A DNA stretch of 64,000 nt from Thereva unica. Lineage: Eukaryota > Arthropoda > Insecta > Diptera > Therevidae. The stretch's first letter is position 1. The number at the start of each line of letters is the position of its first letter. The translations under genes and the position numbers were made by a program. Location: the NCBI GenBank assembly GCA_949987705.1, contig OX465282.1, forward strand, positions 66,151,922 through 66,215,921, read 5' to 3'. The notes below the pieces were generated by a model. It ran no database searches, had not been told where the DNA came from, and was given only the letters and a program-made list of their open reading frames with translations. Shown here piece by piece: positions 32,953-42,731 of this stretch.

Positions 32953-33325
32953 CAAGTCCTTCATCTTCATATGGTTAGTGGGGTATACAGACGGTGCACA
33001 TTCATGGCAAGTAAAACCGGTTTTATATATGAGAGAGGGAAGGGAGCGGAAGAACTTAACGAAACATTTTTCACGCAAAAGCAAACGCGTGAAAACTTAC
33101 ACACATATAAAATGTTATTTCTATCTCTTGTTTTCTTTAGCTCTGTTTTTGTCTGACAAGTGAATTTTATTTACAATACATGTAAACGTTCCTGTGTAGC
33201 ATTCAAATTTACTACGCAAAATTTACGCCCCGTGTGTGTTCCGAAGGGTTGAATAAAACCGGTTTTGCTCAGCACACTTATGACAGCGTCTGTATACCCC
33301 CAGTGTATGAAAGGCGAACAGCTAT
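32938..33325. mobile_element. MITE end interrupted by a second MITE
   Basis: 32938-32980 and 33302-33325 are collinear with the reverse complement of 34558-34607 and the sequence just left of it, so they are one MITE arm. That arm is interrupted by 32981-33301, whose own ends read GGGTATACAGACGGTG and, on the other strand, GGGTATACAGACGCTG. Its duplication is AGTG. Both inner arms also carry the palindrome AAAACCGGTTTTAT. Confidence 0.78.
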
Positions 33326-33336
33326 AAGCCCCAACT

Positions 33337-33782
33337 ATATTGCACGTAAGAAACGCACGTCATCTCGGCGCTCTCATGGAAATTAATGTGTTCGGCCAAA
33401 TTGGACGTACGTCAGTCATATTTTATTTCGTTAAGTTTCGTTAAACGTAAAAATGGGAAAAGAACCGCGCTCTACGTACGTTTTGTGCAATGATTTGTAG
33501 TTACATCGATGAAAGCTAATTTTTTTTGTTGTTTTGTGGTTTTTAAAGAAAAAAGAGTATGGAAAATGTTGTGGTTCAAATACATGATAGCGATTTTGAT
33601 GACAAATTTATTATAATTGAAAATAAACACGATTATTAATAATATGCAAATATTAATAGCCTAGTTTTAATAGTCAATGAATAATATTCAAGCATTTTAA
33701 TAATTTTAAACTTTGAAGTTTCTCCCAATACGCAAACCAATTAGACGGTTTTGCGTTTGACGAAATTAATGCCATTCCTATA
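33337..33782 (+). repeat. Dispersed ~400-bp repeat, copy 2
   Basis: Direct partner of 31318-31722. It begins right after the MITE arm that ends at 33325. Confidence 0.75.
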
Positions 33783-34183
33783 GGAAATAGTAGATTGTTC
33801 TACAAGTAAAGAAAAGTGATAGTTTTCCAGTAAGTGTAAATATTTAATTCACGAGCGAGTGTAGCGATATCTAAAATCGTGAAGAAAAGTGTTGCTAACT
33901 AGAAAAGTATCACTTTTCTTTACGATTTTTGATTAAACAATGTACGTCATTTCTATACGATTCCCGAAAAAATATATTTACATGTAATTCTCTAACCTCA
34001 AGGGCTATCTTTGAGTCAGCCCCGAAGATGAACCATTTGGTATGTTAAATTTCTTGACTCAAGCGATTGATTCATGCACTTTTGTTCTACAAAGCGGGGC
34101 TAAAATTTATTAGCCCCGATCGATTCATTGGGATTCTCTCACTGGCATGTATGGATTCTCTCGCTCTGCTGGGTTTACTCAAA

Positions 34184-34607
34184 GTCTAGTAATAACAAGT
34201 CTTTCATCTTCATACAAAATTTTCACCCGGTTGGTTCTGTGCGTGCATATATGAACATCACTGCTGAGCAAAACTCAACGCATACTTCGTGAATTCAGCG
34301 AGACAAAGCCAGATTCTGTCTTTACGGTAAAGTATGCAGAACAGAAAAGGAAAGAAAATTGAATCAGCTGTCAAAATTGAAGTCATCAAAACAAACGAGC
34401 AAATATGCACCAATACATCAACATTATCCCTATAGAAACTCATAAAATTTTCCGTTGTTTAATTGTATGCTAGCGCTTAAAAAAATATTGCATTCTTTCT
34501 CTGATAGCCTGACATCGTCATTTGAAGAACTTATGCATATAGCTGTTCGTATTTCATTCATTAACCATATGAAGATGAAGGACTTGTTAATTTCTAGACT
34601 TTGGGTT
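34184..34607. mobile_element. Foldback MITE
   Basis: The ends are inverted copies: AAAGTCTAGTAATAACAAGTC at left, and at right the complement of AAAGTCTAGAAATTAACAAG. The same end occurs at 32938. About 424 bp, no gene. Confidence 0.72.
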
Positions 34608-34611
34608 TACT

Positions 34612-35378
34612 CACGCACATACAGTGACAGTGTTGTCAATTCGTTCTTTTAGTTCTCTTGATTATATTTCTAAAGGAATTTTGCCCGCATTTGATACTAA
34701 TTGGCCGAATATTTAGAAATTTTTTATACTAATGGGTTTTATATACATGAAGGGCTGATTTTATTTAGCCCGTAGCAAACCATTTGGATATAAATTTAGT
34801 AATAAGTAGTAAAAAAAGAAATTCTTATTGGAAAACTGGCTAATTGGAGATTGAGTTTTAACTGAAAGTTTCAAGTTTTTGACGTGACAACGTCTAATAA
34901 AACGGTTAGCCGGGATGCCCAAGCGACAAAGTGTCGCATAACCGTGTGAGTGGGCGTGGCTTACGCTGCATTTGTAGTAGTGGCAATGAGTGCCGCTTAT
35001 CTATATTGTGTTTATTATATCCCAGCGGGAAAACTAGCAAGTGGTTACCCTGGTAACCCACGAATTCTTCAATGATTTGTGTAAGCGCCTACCTGGTAAT
35101 CGAAAAATTCTACTGGAAATTTAGGAAAATGGAGGTCTTTACGTTGTAATGAATAGGTAAGCGACTAGGTAATGCCTTGAGAAATACTTTCGTTGGAAAT
35201 GTGATGTGCTTTTGTCATTCTTTGTCTTTGGCTGTTCAAAGCCTCTCTTCTTGAGTTTATTCCGTCCTCATCAATTTTATAAGATTAATTTATACCACTA
35301 ACAATGAGCAACAAAATCTTGTCTTGTTAGAAAAATCCATACCAAATGTAGCAAAAATGGAATGGTACTTTCGGAAAG
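34612..35378. other. Spacer before Polinton; possible end of an older transposon
   Basis: No gene. TTATATCCCAGCGGGAAA near 35013 is mirrored by TTTCCCGCTGGGATATTA near 50985, on the far side of the Polinton. Both are followed inward by related short blocks (TAGGTAAGCGA...GGTAATG). This suggests the Polinton landed inside a ~0.6-kb inverted-repeat element. Confidence 0.5.
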
Positions 35379-36775
35379 AGTAGTAGAGCTATACCGGTAC
35401 GGCGCCACCTCAAGGTGGCTTAGAACCCGCCTAGGATTTGGGGGGGTCTGAAAGCTCTTTATGTACGTGTACGAGGTGTTTTAGGTTTGTGTCTTGGATA
35501 AGGTGGCTTAGAGTTGGTGTGTGGAGATGGGTGAAAGCTCTTTATGTAGGTGTACGAGGTGTTTTAGGTTTGTGTCTTGGATAAGGTGGCTTGAAAGCTC
35601 TTGATGTGGGTGTATGAGGTACTTTTTGGCGTGAGTCCTGGATAAGGTGGTTTACAGTTGGTGGTTGGAGATGGGTGAAAGTTCAGGTCTTGGATGTGGT
35701 GTAGAACCGGCATGGGATTTGGGGTGTGACTGAAAGCTCTGGATGTAAGTTTGTGTCTTGGATGGGGTGGCCCAGAGCAGGCATGGGATTTGAAGGTGGC
35801 GCAGAACGGGCATGGGATTTGGCGCAGAACGGGCATGGAATTTGGTCCAGAGTGGGGGAACTATGAACTGAGCTGTGGGGGATTTGAGCTTTGGTTTCGA
35901 GATGATGATTTTTCTAGTATTAATTCCGGTAGCAACTTGTGCTATGGAATGAGCTTGGATTCTGGAGCAAAATATACAAATAATTTGGTGAAGAACTGGA
36001 CTTGCAAGTAACACTAAGAATTAAATTAAGCTTTAGCTGGAGCCAGCATTGGGTATATCACCTCAAGTCACAGATATTACAACAACCGCAACTTGAAATT
36101 ACTAAGTGGCTAAAAAAGCCATACCTGAAAAAGATATTGCATAGTTTTAGGAGCAAACAAATTCAGCATATTTTTCAAGTATTAATTCTGGTAGCAACTT
36201 AGGCTATGGAATGAGCTTGGATTCTAGAGCAAAATATACATATAATTCAGTGAAGAACTGGACTTTCAAGTAACACTAAGCTTTAGCTGAGATCCAACAT
36301 TGGGTCTGGACAACAACCCGGTGCGATCTGTAAGCTAAGATCTGGATTGCAACCATATGTCATTATTACCTTCCAAAGAATTCTTAATGAAAATACTCAC
36401 CTCAAGTCGCAGATATTACAGCAATCGCAACTTACTAAGTGGGCAAGAAAATCATATCTGAAAAAGATATTTCCGATAACAACAACAACAACAACAACAA
36501 TACAACTAAGATTCCCATTCTCATCACACTTATGATGTAATTATTATTATTATCCTGAACATGTTGGATATATTTTTAAAGAATAAAATTGAATACTTTA
36601 AACTAAAATACCCTTCACAAACCGCAAATATTGCAAACACTAGGAAGTGTCATAAGCTGCCACAAAAATACTTAACATAAGCTCTATCGAATAATAACAA
36701 CAATGAAGATTCTCATTATCAGCTAACTTATACCATAATTTTGAACTGATCACCTTAAGTGCTAATTAGACTCAA
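35379..36775 (+). repeat. Polinton left terminal inverted repeat
   Basis: Starts AGTAGTAGAGCTATACCGG. It is almost identical to the right repeat out to about 36630, then more diverged with gaps to about 36775. It includes short tandem motifs (aggtggcttagag, tgtacgaggtgttt) and an AAC microsatellite at 36480. Short frames here are mirrored in the other repeat and are not convincing genes. Confidence 0.9.
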
Positions 36776-36835
36776 ATGTATAAATTTTAATAACGGTTAG
36801 CTAAGTAAACACTGCATTCCTTATCAAGCATAGAT

Positions 36836-37205
36836 GTTAAAATTTCAGTCTTCCCATGCTGCGAACGTTTATTGAGATAAACAAAAGGAAGTTTTGCTCC
36901 ATATATTGAAATTGATATGCTGCGAATTTAGTGAGGCTCAGTTTCCTAAAAAATCACAAACAATTTTGAACAGGTATAGATGGATTCCTTATTAAACATA
37001 GGTGTGAAAATTCTAAAGTTATGTGAAAATCTCAGTCTTCCCATACCGCGAACGTTTATTGAGATAAACAAAAGGAAGTTTTGCTCCATATATTGAAATT
37101 GATATGCTGCGAATTTAGTGAGGGTCAGTTTCCTAAAATCAAAGACAATTTTGAACAGGTATAGATGGATTCCTTATTATACATAGGCGTGAAAATTCTA
37201 AAGTC
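36836..37205 (+). repeat. Tandem ~185-bp repeat, two units
   Basis: Units at about 36836-37021 and 37022-37205 share long runs (gcgaacgtttattgagataa, ggtatagatggattcctta). It lies between the left inverted repeat and the first gene, and may be part of that gene's upstream region. Confidence 0.8.
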
Positions 37206-37391
37206 AGCTTTAAACCATATCACGAATAATATTAAGATAAACAAAGGGATCAGGTGCAAGTCTTCGGGTACTGATTAACTCAGCGGTTCCTTACCTCAAT
37301 TCCTACCGTGTTTTTTAGTGTATCATTTTGAATAATGTAAACATTATCAGTATAAAAGAAAAGTTCACTTCATGCTACCCTCAAATTCACA

Positions 37392-37766
37392 ATGGATAAC
37401 GACGCTGAAAGAAGGCTGCAAGTTGTAAGTATTGAACTTTATTATCATGAAAAGGAAATGGAATTTAATTTATTTTTTATATTTCAGAGAAACTCATTGC
37501 GCAGGTTAGTGCGCCTGCTTGCCTATGGTGAGCATGTAATGGCCGCGCTAAAAGAGAAGCGTCGAAGGGCGAAGAGAGCACGAGAGAATGCTAAGGAGCA
37601 GCTGAGGTCGCTGGAAGTTGCGTTGAGTGCTGAGCGGCAACGCATACGGAGGCTGGAGCAGCTTACACAGGAGTGTAAGCTGAATCTCCAGCACGCCAAA
37701 GATCAAAAAAACAAAGCAAAAAAAGAATACAAGCTAATGAAATATTTAATAAAGTTAGGGTATTAA
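37392..37766 (+). CDS. Small coiled-coil protein of the Polinton, one intron
   Basis: From the ATG at 37392. An intron from GTAAGT at 37425 to a pyrimidine-rich TTTCAG at 37487 fits well. It is 63 bp, a multiple of three, with no stop, so the unspliced frame also stays open. The spliced protein of about 103 residues begins M-D-N-D-A-E-R-R and is strongly basic and helical: K-E-K-R-R-R-A-K-R-A-R-E-N-A-K-E-Q-L, then E-R-Q-R-I-R-R-L-E-Q-L, a likely coiled coil able to bind nucleic acid. I do not recognise a named family. A virion or DNA-packaging role is only a guess. Confidence 0.72.
   Translation: MDNDAERRLQVVSIELYYHEKEMEFNLFFIFQRNSLRRLVRLLAYGEHVMAALKEKRRRAKRARENAKEQLRSLEVALSAERQRIRRLEQLTQECKLNLQHAKDQKNKAKKEYKLMKYLIKLGY
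37425..37487 (+). other. Putative 63-bp in-frame intron
   Basis: The 5' site is GTAAGTATT, the 3' site TTTTTTATATTTCAG, and the interior is AT-rich, like short insect introns. Removal joins V to R-N-S-L-R-R. Retention adds 21 hydrophobic and aromatic residues that do not suit the otherwise basic coiled coil. Confidence 0.7.
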
Positions 37767-37977
37767 AAAGAATTGTTGTTAGAATAAAAATAAAATTATT
37801 ATTAAAAAAAATTATTATTAGAATAAAACTTATTTGTGTTAAATATTTATAATTCTGCTCTCATTTTCCCACGGTTTTCTAGGTAATTGATCGCGCTCCT
37901 CTAAAGTGGGTTATATGCTGTGCATACATATTTACGCAGATCATTTTCAGTGAGTGCTCTATTGGATAGTGACTTTA

Positions 37978-38781
37978 TTAGTTTTTTGGTTGGGTGTCGA
38001 GAAAAAGCCTCAGTCCTTTCCTATATGGCTTTAGAAATAATCCTATTTGCATTATTCCCGTTCCAGTATGAGGAGTGTGAATCAACTTTTTTATTATGTT
38101 TCTATATTTGAAGCTATTTGTTCCTTTTATTTGCTGGTTTTCCTTAAAATCACGTCTGTGGGTGCATGTATCATTTACAATTTTTTGATAATTGGACAAG
38201 TCTTCTTTTGAGTAGCCTCGAGGCTTTTTCATAAAAATTAATTCAGCTAGACCTTCAGTTATCTTGTACCGCTTGCCATCTATAAGAAAGTATTCTTTAT
38301 CAACTTTTAATCTCGAATTACCAATATTCCACATATCGTTCTTATAGTACGCTCCATACGTTTTATCAATTCTCGTGCTATCATTTTCCAGTAGTTGTTT
38401 ATATTTGTTTAGTATCTGGTCTGCAGACTCTAATTTTGGTTCTTTTGTAGGTGTGACAAACTGATCATCATCATCATCATCATCATCATCCTCAGAATAA
38501 CTCGGTGGCTCTAGCTTTAAGTATTTACGTGGTGGTGGTGGTGGTGGTGTGTATGCTTCTTCATTGCCCTCGTGCTTAATTTCATCTTCTTCTTCTTCTT
38601 TTGGTTCAAGTTTCACTGATGCTGCTGTTGTTGTGAGCGCTTTTTTCAGCGTGTTGGTTATAGGTTTAAATGTTTCCTCTAATTGAGCTTCAGATTCAAT
38701 TTTACCAGTCTTGAGAGCTTTATATTTTCTTCGTATAGCCTCACGTGTTTTTATAATATCCTTCATCAATTTTTCATTCAT
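37978..38781 (-). CDS. Polinton-associated conserved protein, acidic linker
   Basis: 268 residues from the ATG at 38781, the better start although the frame is open 18 codons further. The N-terminus is helical and basic. The middle is low-complexity: an E-E-E-E-D run, P-P-P-P-P-P, and nine Asp encoded by a trinucleotide repeat. The C-terminal ~130 residues form the recognisable part: Y-G-A-Y-Y, Y-F-L-I-D-G-K-R-Y-K-I-T-E-G-L-A-E-L-I-F and K-E-D-L-S-N-Y-Q-K-I-V, a pattern I associate with a protein repeatedly found in arthropod Polintons and of unknown function. The ending G-T-G-I and basic residues look complete. The minisatellite begins just upstream and may have disturbed its promoter. Confidence 0.75.
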   Translation of the reverse strand: MNEKLMKDIIKTREAIRRKYKALKTGKIESEAQLEETFKPITNTLKKALTTTAASVKLEPKEEEEDEIKHEGNEEAYTPPPPPPRKYLKLEPPSYSEDDDDDDDDDQFVTPTKEPKLESADQILNKYKQLLENDSTRIDKTYGAYYKNDMWNIGNSRLKVDKEYFLIDGKRYKITEGLAELIFMKKPRGYSKEDLSNYQKIVNDTCTHRRDFKENQQIKGTNSFKYRNIIKKLIHTPHTGTGIMQIGLFLKPYRKGLRLFLDTQPKN

Positions 38782-38861
38782 GTTGTTACACGTGTGGTTA
38801 CAGCTACAATGATATACAGCTATGCTAATAAGCATTTATATAGATCCAGACGTACCAGGCA

Positions 38862-40095
38862 GGTCAACCAGATAGATCAACCAGACACACCAGCCAGACA
38901 GACCAGCCAACCAGCCAGACAGACCAGCCAGACAGACCAGCCAACCAGCCAGACAGACCGGCCAACCAGTCAGACAGACCAACCAACCAGCCTGACAGAC
39001 CAGCCAGACAGACCAGCCAACCAGCCAGACAGACCAGCCAACCAGCCAGACAGACCAGCCAACCAGCCAGACAGACCAGCCAGACAGACCAGCCAACCAG
39101 CCAGACAGACCAGCCAGACAGACCAGCCAACCAGCCAGACAGACCAGCCAGACAGACCAGCCAACCAGCCAGACAGACCAGCCAACCAGCCAGACAGACC
39201 GGCCAGACAGACCAGCCAGACAGACCAGCCAACCAGCCAGACAGACCAGCCAGACAGACCAGCTAACCAGCCAGACAGACCAGCCAACCAGCCAGACAGA
39301 CCAGCCAGACAGACCAGCCAACCAGCCAGACAGACCAGCCAACCAGCCAGACAGACCAGCCAGACAGACCGGCCAACCAGCCAGACAGACCAGCCAACCA
39401 GCCAGACAGACCAGCCAACCAGCCAGACAGACCAGCCAGACAGACCAGCCAACCAGCCAGACAGACCAGCCAACCAGCCAGACAGACCAGCCAACCAGCC
39501 AGACAGACCAGCCAACCAGCCGGACAGACCAGCTAACCAGCCAGACAGACCAGCCAACCAGCCAGACAGACCAGCCAGACAGACCAGCCAACCAGCCAGA
39601 CAGACCAGCCAACCAGCCAGACAGACCAGCCAGACAGACCGGCCAACCAGCCAGACAGACCAGCCAACCAGCCAGACAGACCAGCCAACCAGCCAGACAG
39701 ACCAGCCAGACAGACCAGCCAACCAGCCAGACAGACCAGCCAACCAGCCAGACAGACCAGCCAACTAGCCAGACAGACCAGCCAGACAGACCAGCCAACC
39801 AGCCAGACAGACCAGCCAACCAGCCAGACAGACCAGCCAGACAGACCAGCCAACCAGCCAGACAGACCAGCCAGACAGACCAGCTAACCAGCCAGACAGA
39901 CCAGCCAACCAGCCAGACAGACCGGCCAGACAGACCAGCCAACCAGCCAGACAGACCAGCCAACCAGCCAGACAGACCAGCCAGACAGACCAGCCAACCA
40001 GCCAGACAGACCAGCCAACCAGCCAGACAGACCAGCCAACCAGCCAGACAGACCAACCAACCAGCCAGACAGACCAGCCAGACAGACCAGCCAGG
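38862..40095. repeat. Minisatellite of 21- and 13-bp units
   Basis: About 1.2 kb of GACAGACCAGCCA (13 bp) and the same unit lengthened by ACCAGCCA (21 bp), in irregular order. Variant bases (gg, ta) recur in sets, which suggests local unequal duplication of higher-order blocks. Long open frames in both directions (for example 361 and 406 codons) are by-products of a repeat lacking stops. Edges at 38862-38900 and 40070-40095 are degenerate. It sits between a conserved gene and the 3' end of the ATPase relic. Confidence 0.95.
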
Positions 40096-40136
40096 CGGAG
40101 CTGAAAGACCTGGTCAGCTGATTAGGTGGGTTCCTT

Positions 40137-40612
40137 CATAGGCTCATGAATACATCAAAGCCTTTTCGATATCGACCTTTGCCCATGGGGCCGTCCTTAT
40201 CAATTACTAAGAATCCATATTTGTCTTTCCAACAGTTTACACACGCTTTTCTGAACTTTCCATATCACTATTCCATATCACTATTCACATGATCATTGTA
40301 TACATGCTTCAGGTTCAAATCATCTTGTTTGAATATGATCAGAAAGTTTGCATTATCTCGGATTAGATGCTTTGGTATATGAGTATAAGTTTGACAGAGG
40401 TAAAAGCTGTCAATGTCGTTATGTCTCCCCATACAAAAGTAGGCTCTAATATTATTTTGTTTATCGCAGGCTACATCATCAAAGATGAAAATTGAGTTTG
40501 GCTTTGCTTCCTCCGGTGGTATAACATCGCGGTTGTTAGAAAACGTATAATAGCCCAAACCTGATATGTGAGCTACAACTTCTCCTAAATACTCGTATTT
40601 CGGCTGACTTAG
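40137..40612 (-). pseudogene. Polinton packaging ATPase, C-terminal fragment
   Basis: The fragment reads S-I-F-I-F-D-D-V, a Walker B strand, and then Q-T-Y-T-H-I-P-K-H-L-I-R-D-N-A-N as in FtsK/HerA-type (A32-like) packaging ATPases of Polintons. Two stops (TAG, TGA) fall at 40268-40278, where TCCATATCACTAT is duplicated. Beyond them the same frame continues with C-W-K-D-K-Y-G-F-L-V-I-D-K-D and G-R-Y-R-K-G-F-D to a stop at 40137. The Walker A half is missing: the fragment starts at a junction near 40612, directly against the promoter region of the truncated polB copy. Confidence 0.83.
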
Positions 40613-40663
40613 CGACTTAAGTGAAAAGTTTTGTTTTTGTTATTAATTATTATAACTTTTAAA

Positions 40664-42731
40664 ATGGATACACGCCGCATTATGAGTGGACTAAATAAGC
40701 AAGCCGCAGATTGCTTAAGAGGCAGAGACGCTGCGCAAAGTGTAATTATTACCAAAGTGTGTAGTTTATTCATTAAAAAAATAAAAGCAGCATGCAGGGC
40801 CGAAAAGCAGATTGGGACCAAACATCACTATCAAAATTGTATTGCGCAACTAAGAGGTTTACAAGTATTGTTGAAAGCTGGCAGCAGCCACCATGGAGCA
40901 GGTGTGCAGGAAGGAGGAAGAAGTGAAAAAAGAAGTGCTCGTGTACGCTGGGAAGAGCTGCATAATGCGTTTGCATTACGAATCAGGACATGCGTCATCG
41001 AAGTGAAGCAATTTCTAAAGGATGGTTATGCTTTGTTTGAGCGGTGCGTTAAGAACATTTTAAAGAAGCACAATTTCGTCAAGACATCAACGACTTTAAG
41101 CTGCGAGTATGTTAAGCATGGTGTTAATGATGGTGATATTATAAGCGACATAAAATACTTTCACACCAAAACTATGCCCATTGGGAGCTCCGATGATCTG
41201 GAACAGTGGTTTTTGAAAAACGTGCAGGATGATCTATTGACCCAGGTTGAGGAGTTCCAAGAGAAAGATGGCGGCTGGGCCTTACATACCATAGTGAACT
41301 TAATGGTGCATATAAACAAATACGAACCATTAAGAGGATCATCATTTATAACATTGCCGCAAAGCATCGCAGCAAAGCATGCATGTGTAAATGTGAGAAA
41401 TAATGATAATGCATGTTTTGCGTGGGCAGTGGTCTCTGCTTTGTATCCAGTAGAGTATAGGGATCACGCATATAGAACATCAAAGTACCCGCACTACAAC
41501 AATGTGCTAAACATGAGCGGGATTACTTTTCCAGTTACACTAAACCAAATAAAAACATTCGAAGAAAACAACGGATTATCAATTAATGTTTTCGTACTGG
41601 AAAAGGAAAAGACGAGTGAATACATGACTGTTCCAGCTTACTTAACGAAGAAAAAATTGGATAAACATATCATGATAAAGTCAAATTATGACTGCAGTGA
41701 GGATGATGATGATGATGATGATAGTGCTATTGTTTATCATTTCTGCTGGATTAAAGATTTATCGCGTTTGGTGAGCAGGCAGACGTCTAAAAATAAGCGC
41801 AAAAAATATATCTGCGATAGATGTTTATTTTATTTTTATACTGAAGAAATGCTCGCAGCGCATGTGTCTGAGTGTGAAAAGGTGAATGACTGTAAAGTTG
41901 CTTTTCATAAGGAGAAATTTATCACTTTTAAAAATTATAATTACAAGAATCCGGTACCATTTACAGTATATGCAGATTTGGAGTCAATATTGATACCTGT
42001 TACCGATGGTGGTAGTAATGGTGATAAGACAAGGAAAATTCAAGAACATGAAGTTCATAGTATTGGATTATATTTTCACTGCTATTACGATGAATCTCTA
42101 TCATTTTACCGATCGAATCGTGGAAAAACGTGTCTTCAGTGGTTTACATTGCAGCTGCAGGAGATCGCAAATATAGCCGAAGAGCAAATAAAGGATATAA
42201 AACCACTAGCACCGTTATCAGCGCAGGAAAAGTGCATTCAATTAAACCAACCATGCTGCCATATATGCGAGAACATCTTGGATATTACTGAAGGCACAAG
42301 CCATGATAATAGCATAACAAAAATTGACTACCACACTTACTCATCGTTCACCTCTTCATTTAAAAACAGTGATGAAACCCGCATTCCAGTGCAAAACCAA
42401 GACCTGTATATCCTCCCAGCTGAAAGTTTCATATACATTGAGGGAACAGTAACTAAACCTGACGGAACAATATCCAGCACTGCAGGGCTAGTAAATAATG
42501 CTATAGCGTTTCTCTTTGAGGAAATTCGCTATGAAATCAATGGTGTAGAAATTGATAGAACTCGAAATCTTGGAATAGCAACAACACTAAAAAATTACAT
42601 ATCATTAAACCCAAATGAGAGTCGCATGTTATACAACGCTAGTTGGTCGCCGGATAAATCAATTACATCCCCCCATGGATTCTTCAATTTCTGCATCCCT
42701 CTAAAAACATTGCTGGGCTTTGCTGAAGATT
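40664..42731 (+). pseudogene. Truncated PolB N-terminus fused in frame to capsid protein
   Basis: From the ATG at 40664 to about 42274 the sequence is a near copy of the first ~540 residues of the full polymerase at 44354-48103, including the N-A-C-F-A-W domain, the C-x2-C...H-x3-C finger and the first exonuclease motif (Y-A-D-L-E-S). It lacks about eight residues near position 110. At gcgagaa (42268-42274) it switches without loss of frame to N-I-L-D-I-T-E-G-T, which begins the major capsid protein. No exonuclease II/III or polymerase motifs remain. The frame then hits a retroposon at 42732. Probably a deletion joint; a made fusion protein cannot be excluded. Confidence 0.85.

Noticed and set aside
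34905..35010. GC-richer patch resembling a structured RNA
   Set aside because: Some short complementary pieces exist but no recognisable RNA family or consistent fold could be supported by eye.
35564..36535. Frames of 60-120 codons inside the Polinton terminal repeat, and their mirror copies at 49597-50565
   Set aside because: They appear twice only because the sequence is an inverted repeat; no motifs, and they overlap short tandem repeats.
38683..40056. Long open frames (361 codons forward, 406 codons reverse) rich in T-D-Q-P or W-L-V-C-L
   Set aside because: They come from the stop-free 13/21-bp minisatellite, are open in several frames at once and have no non-repeat domain.
38862..40095. 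Regular short repeats considered as a CRISPR array
   Set aside because: There are no unique spacers; units are contiguous and the setting is eukaryotic.
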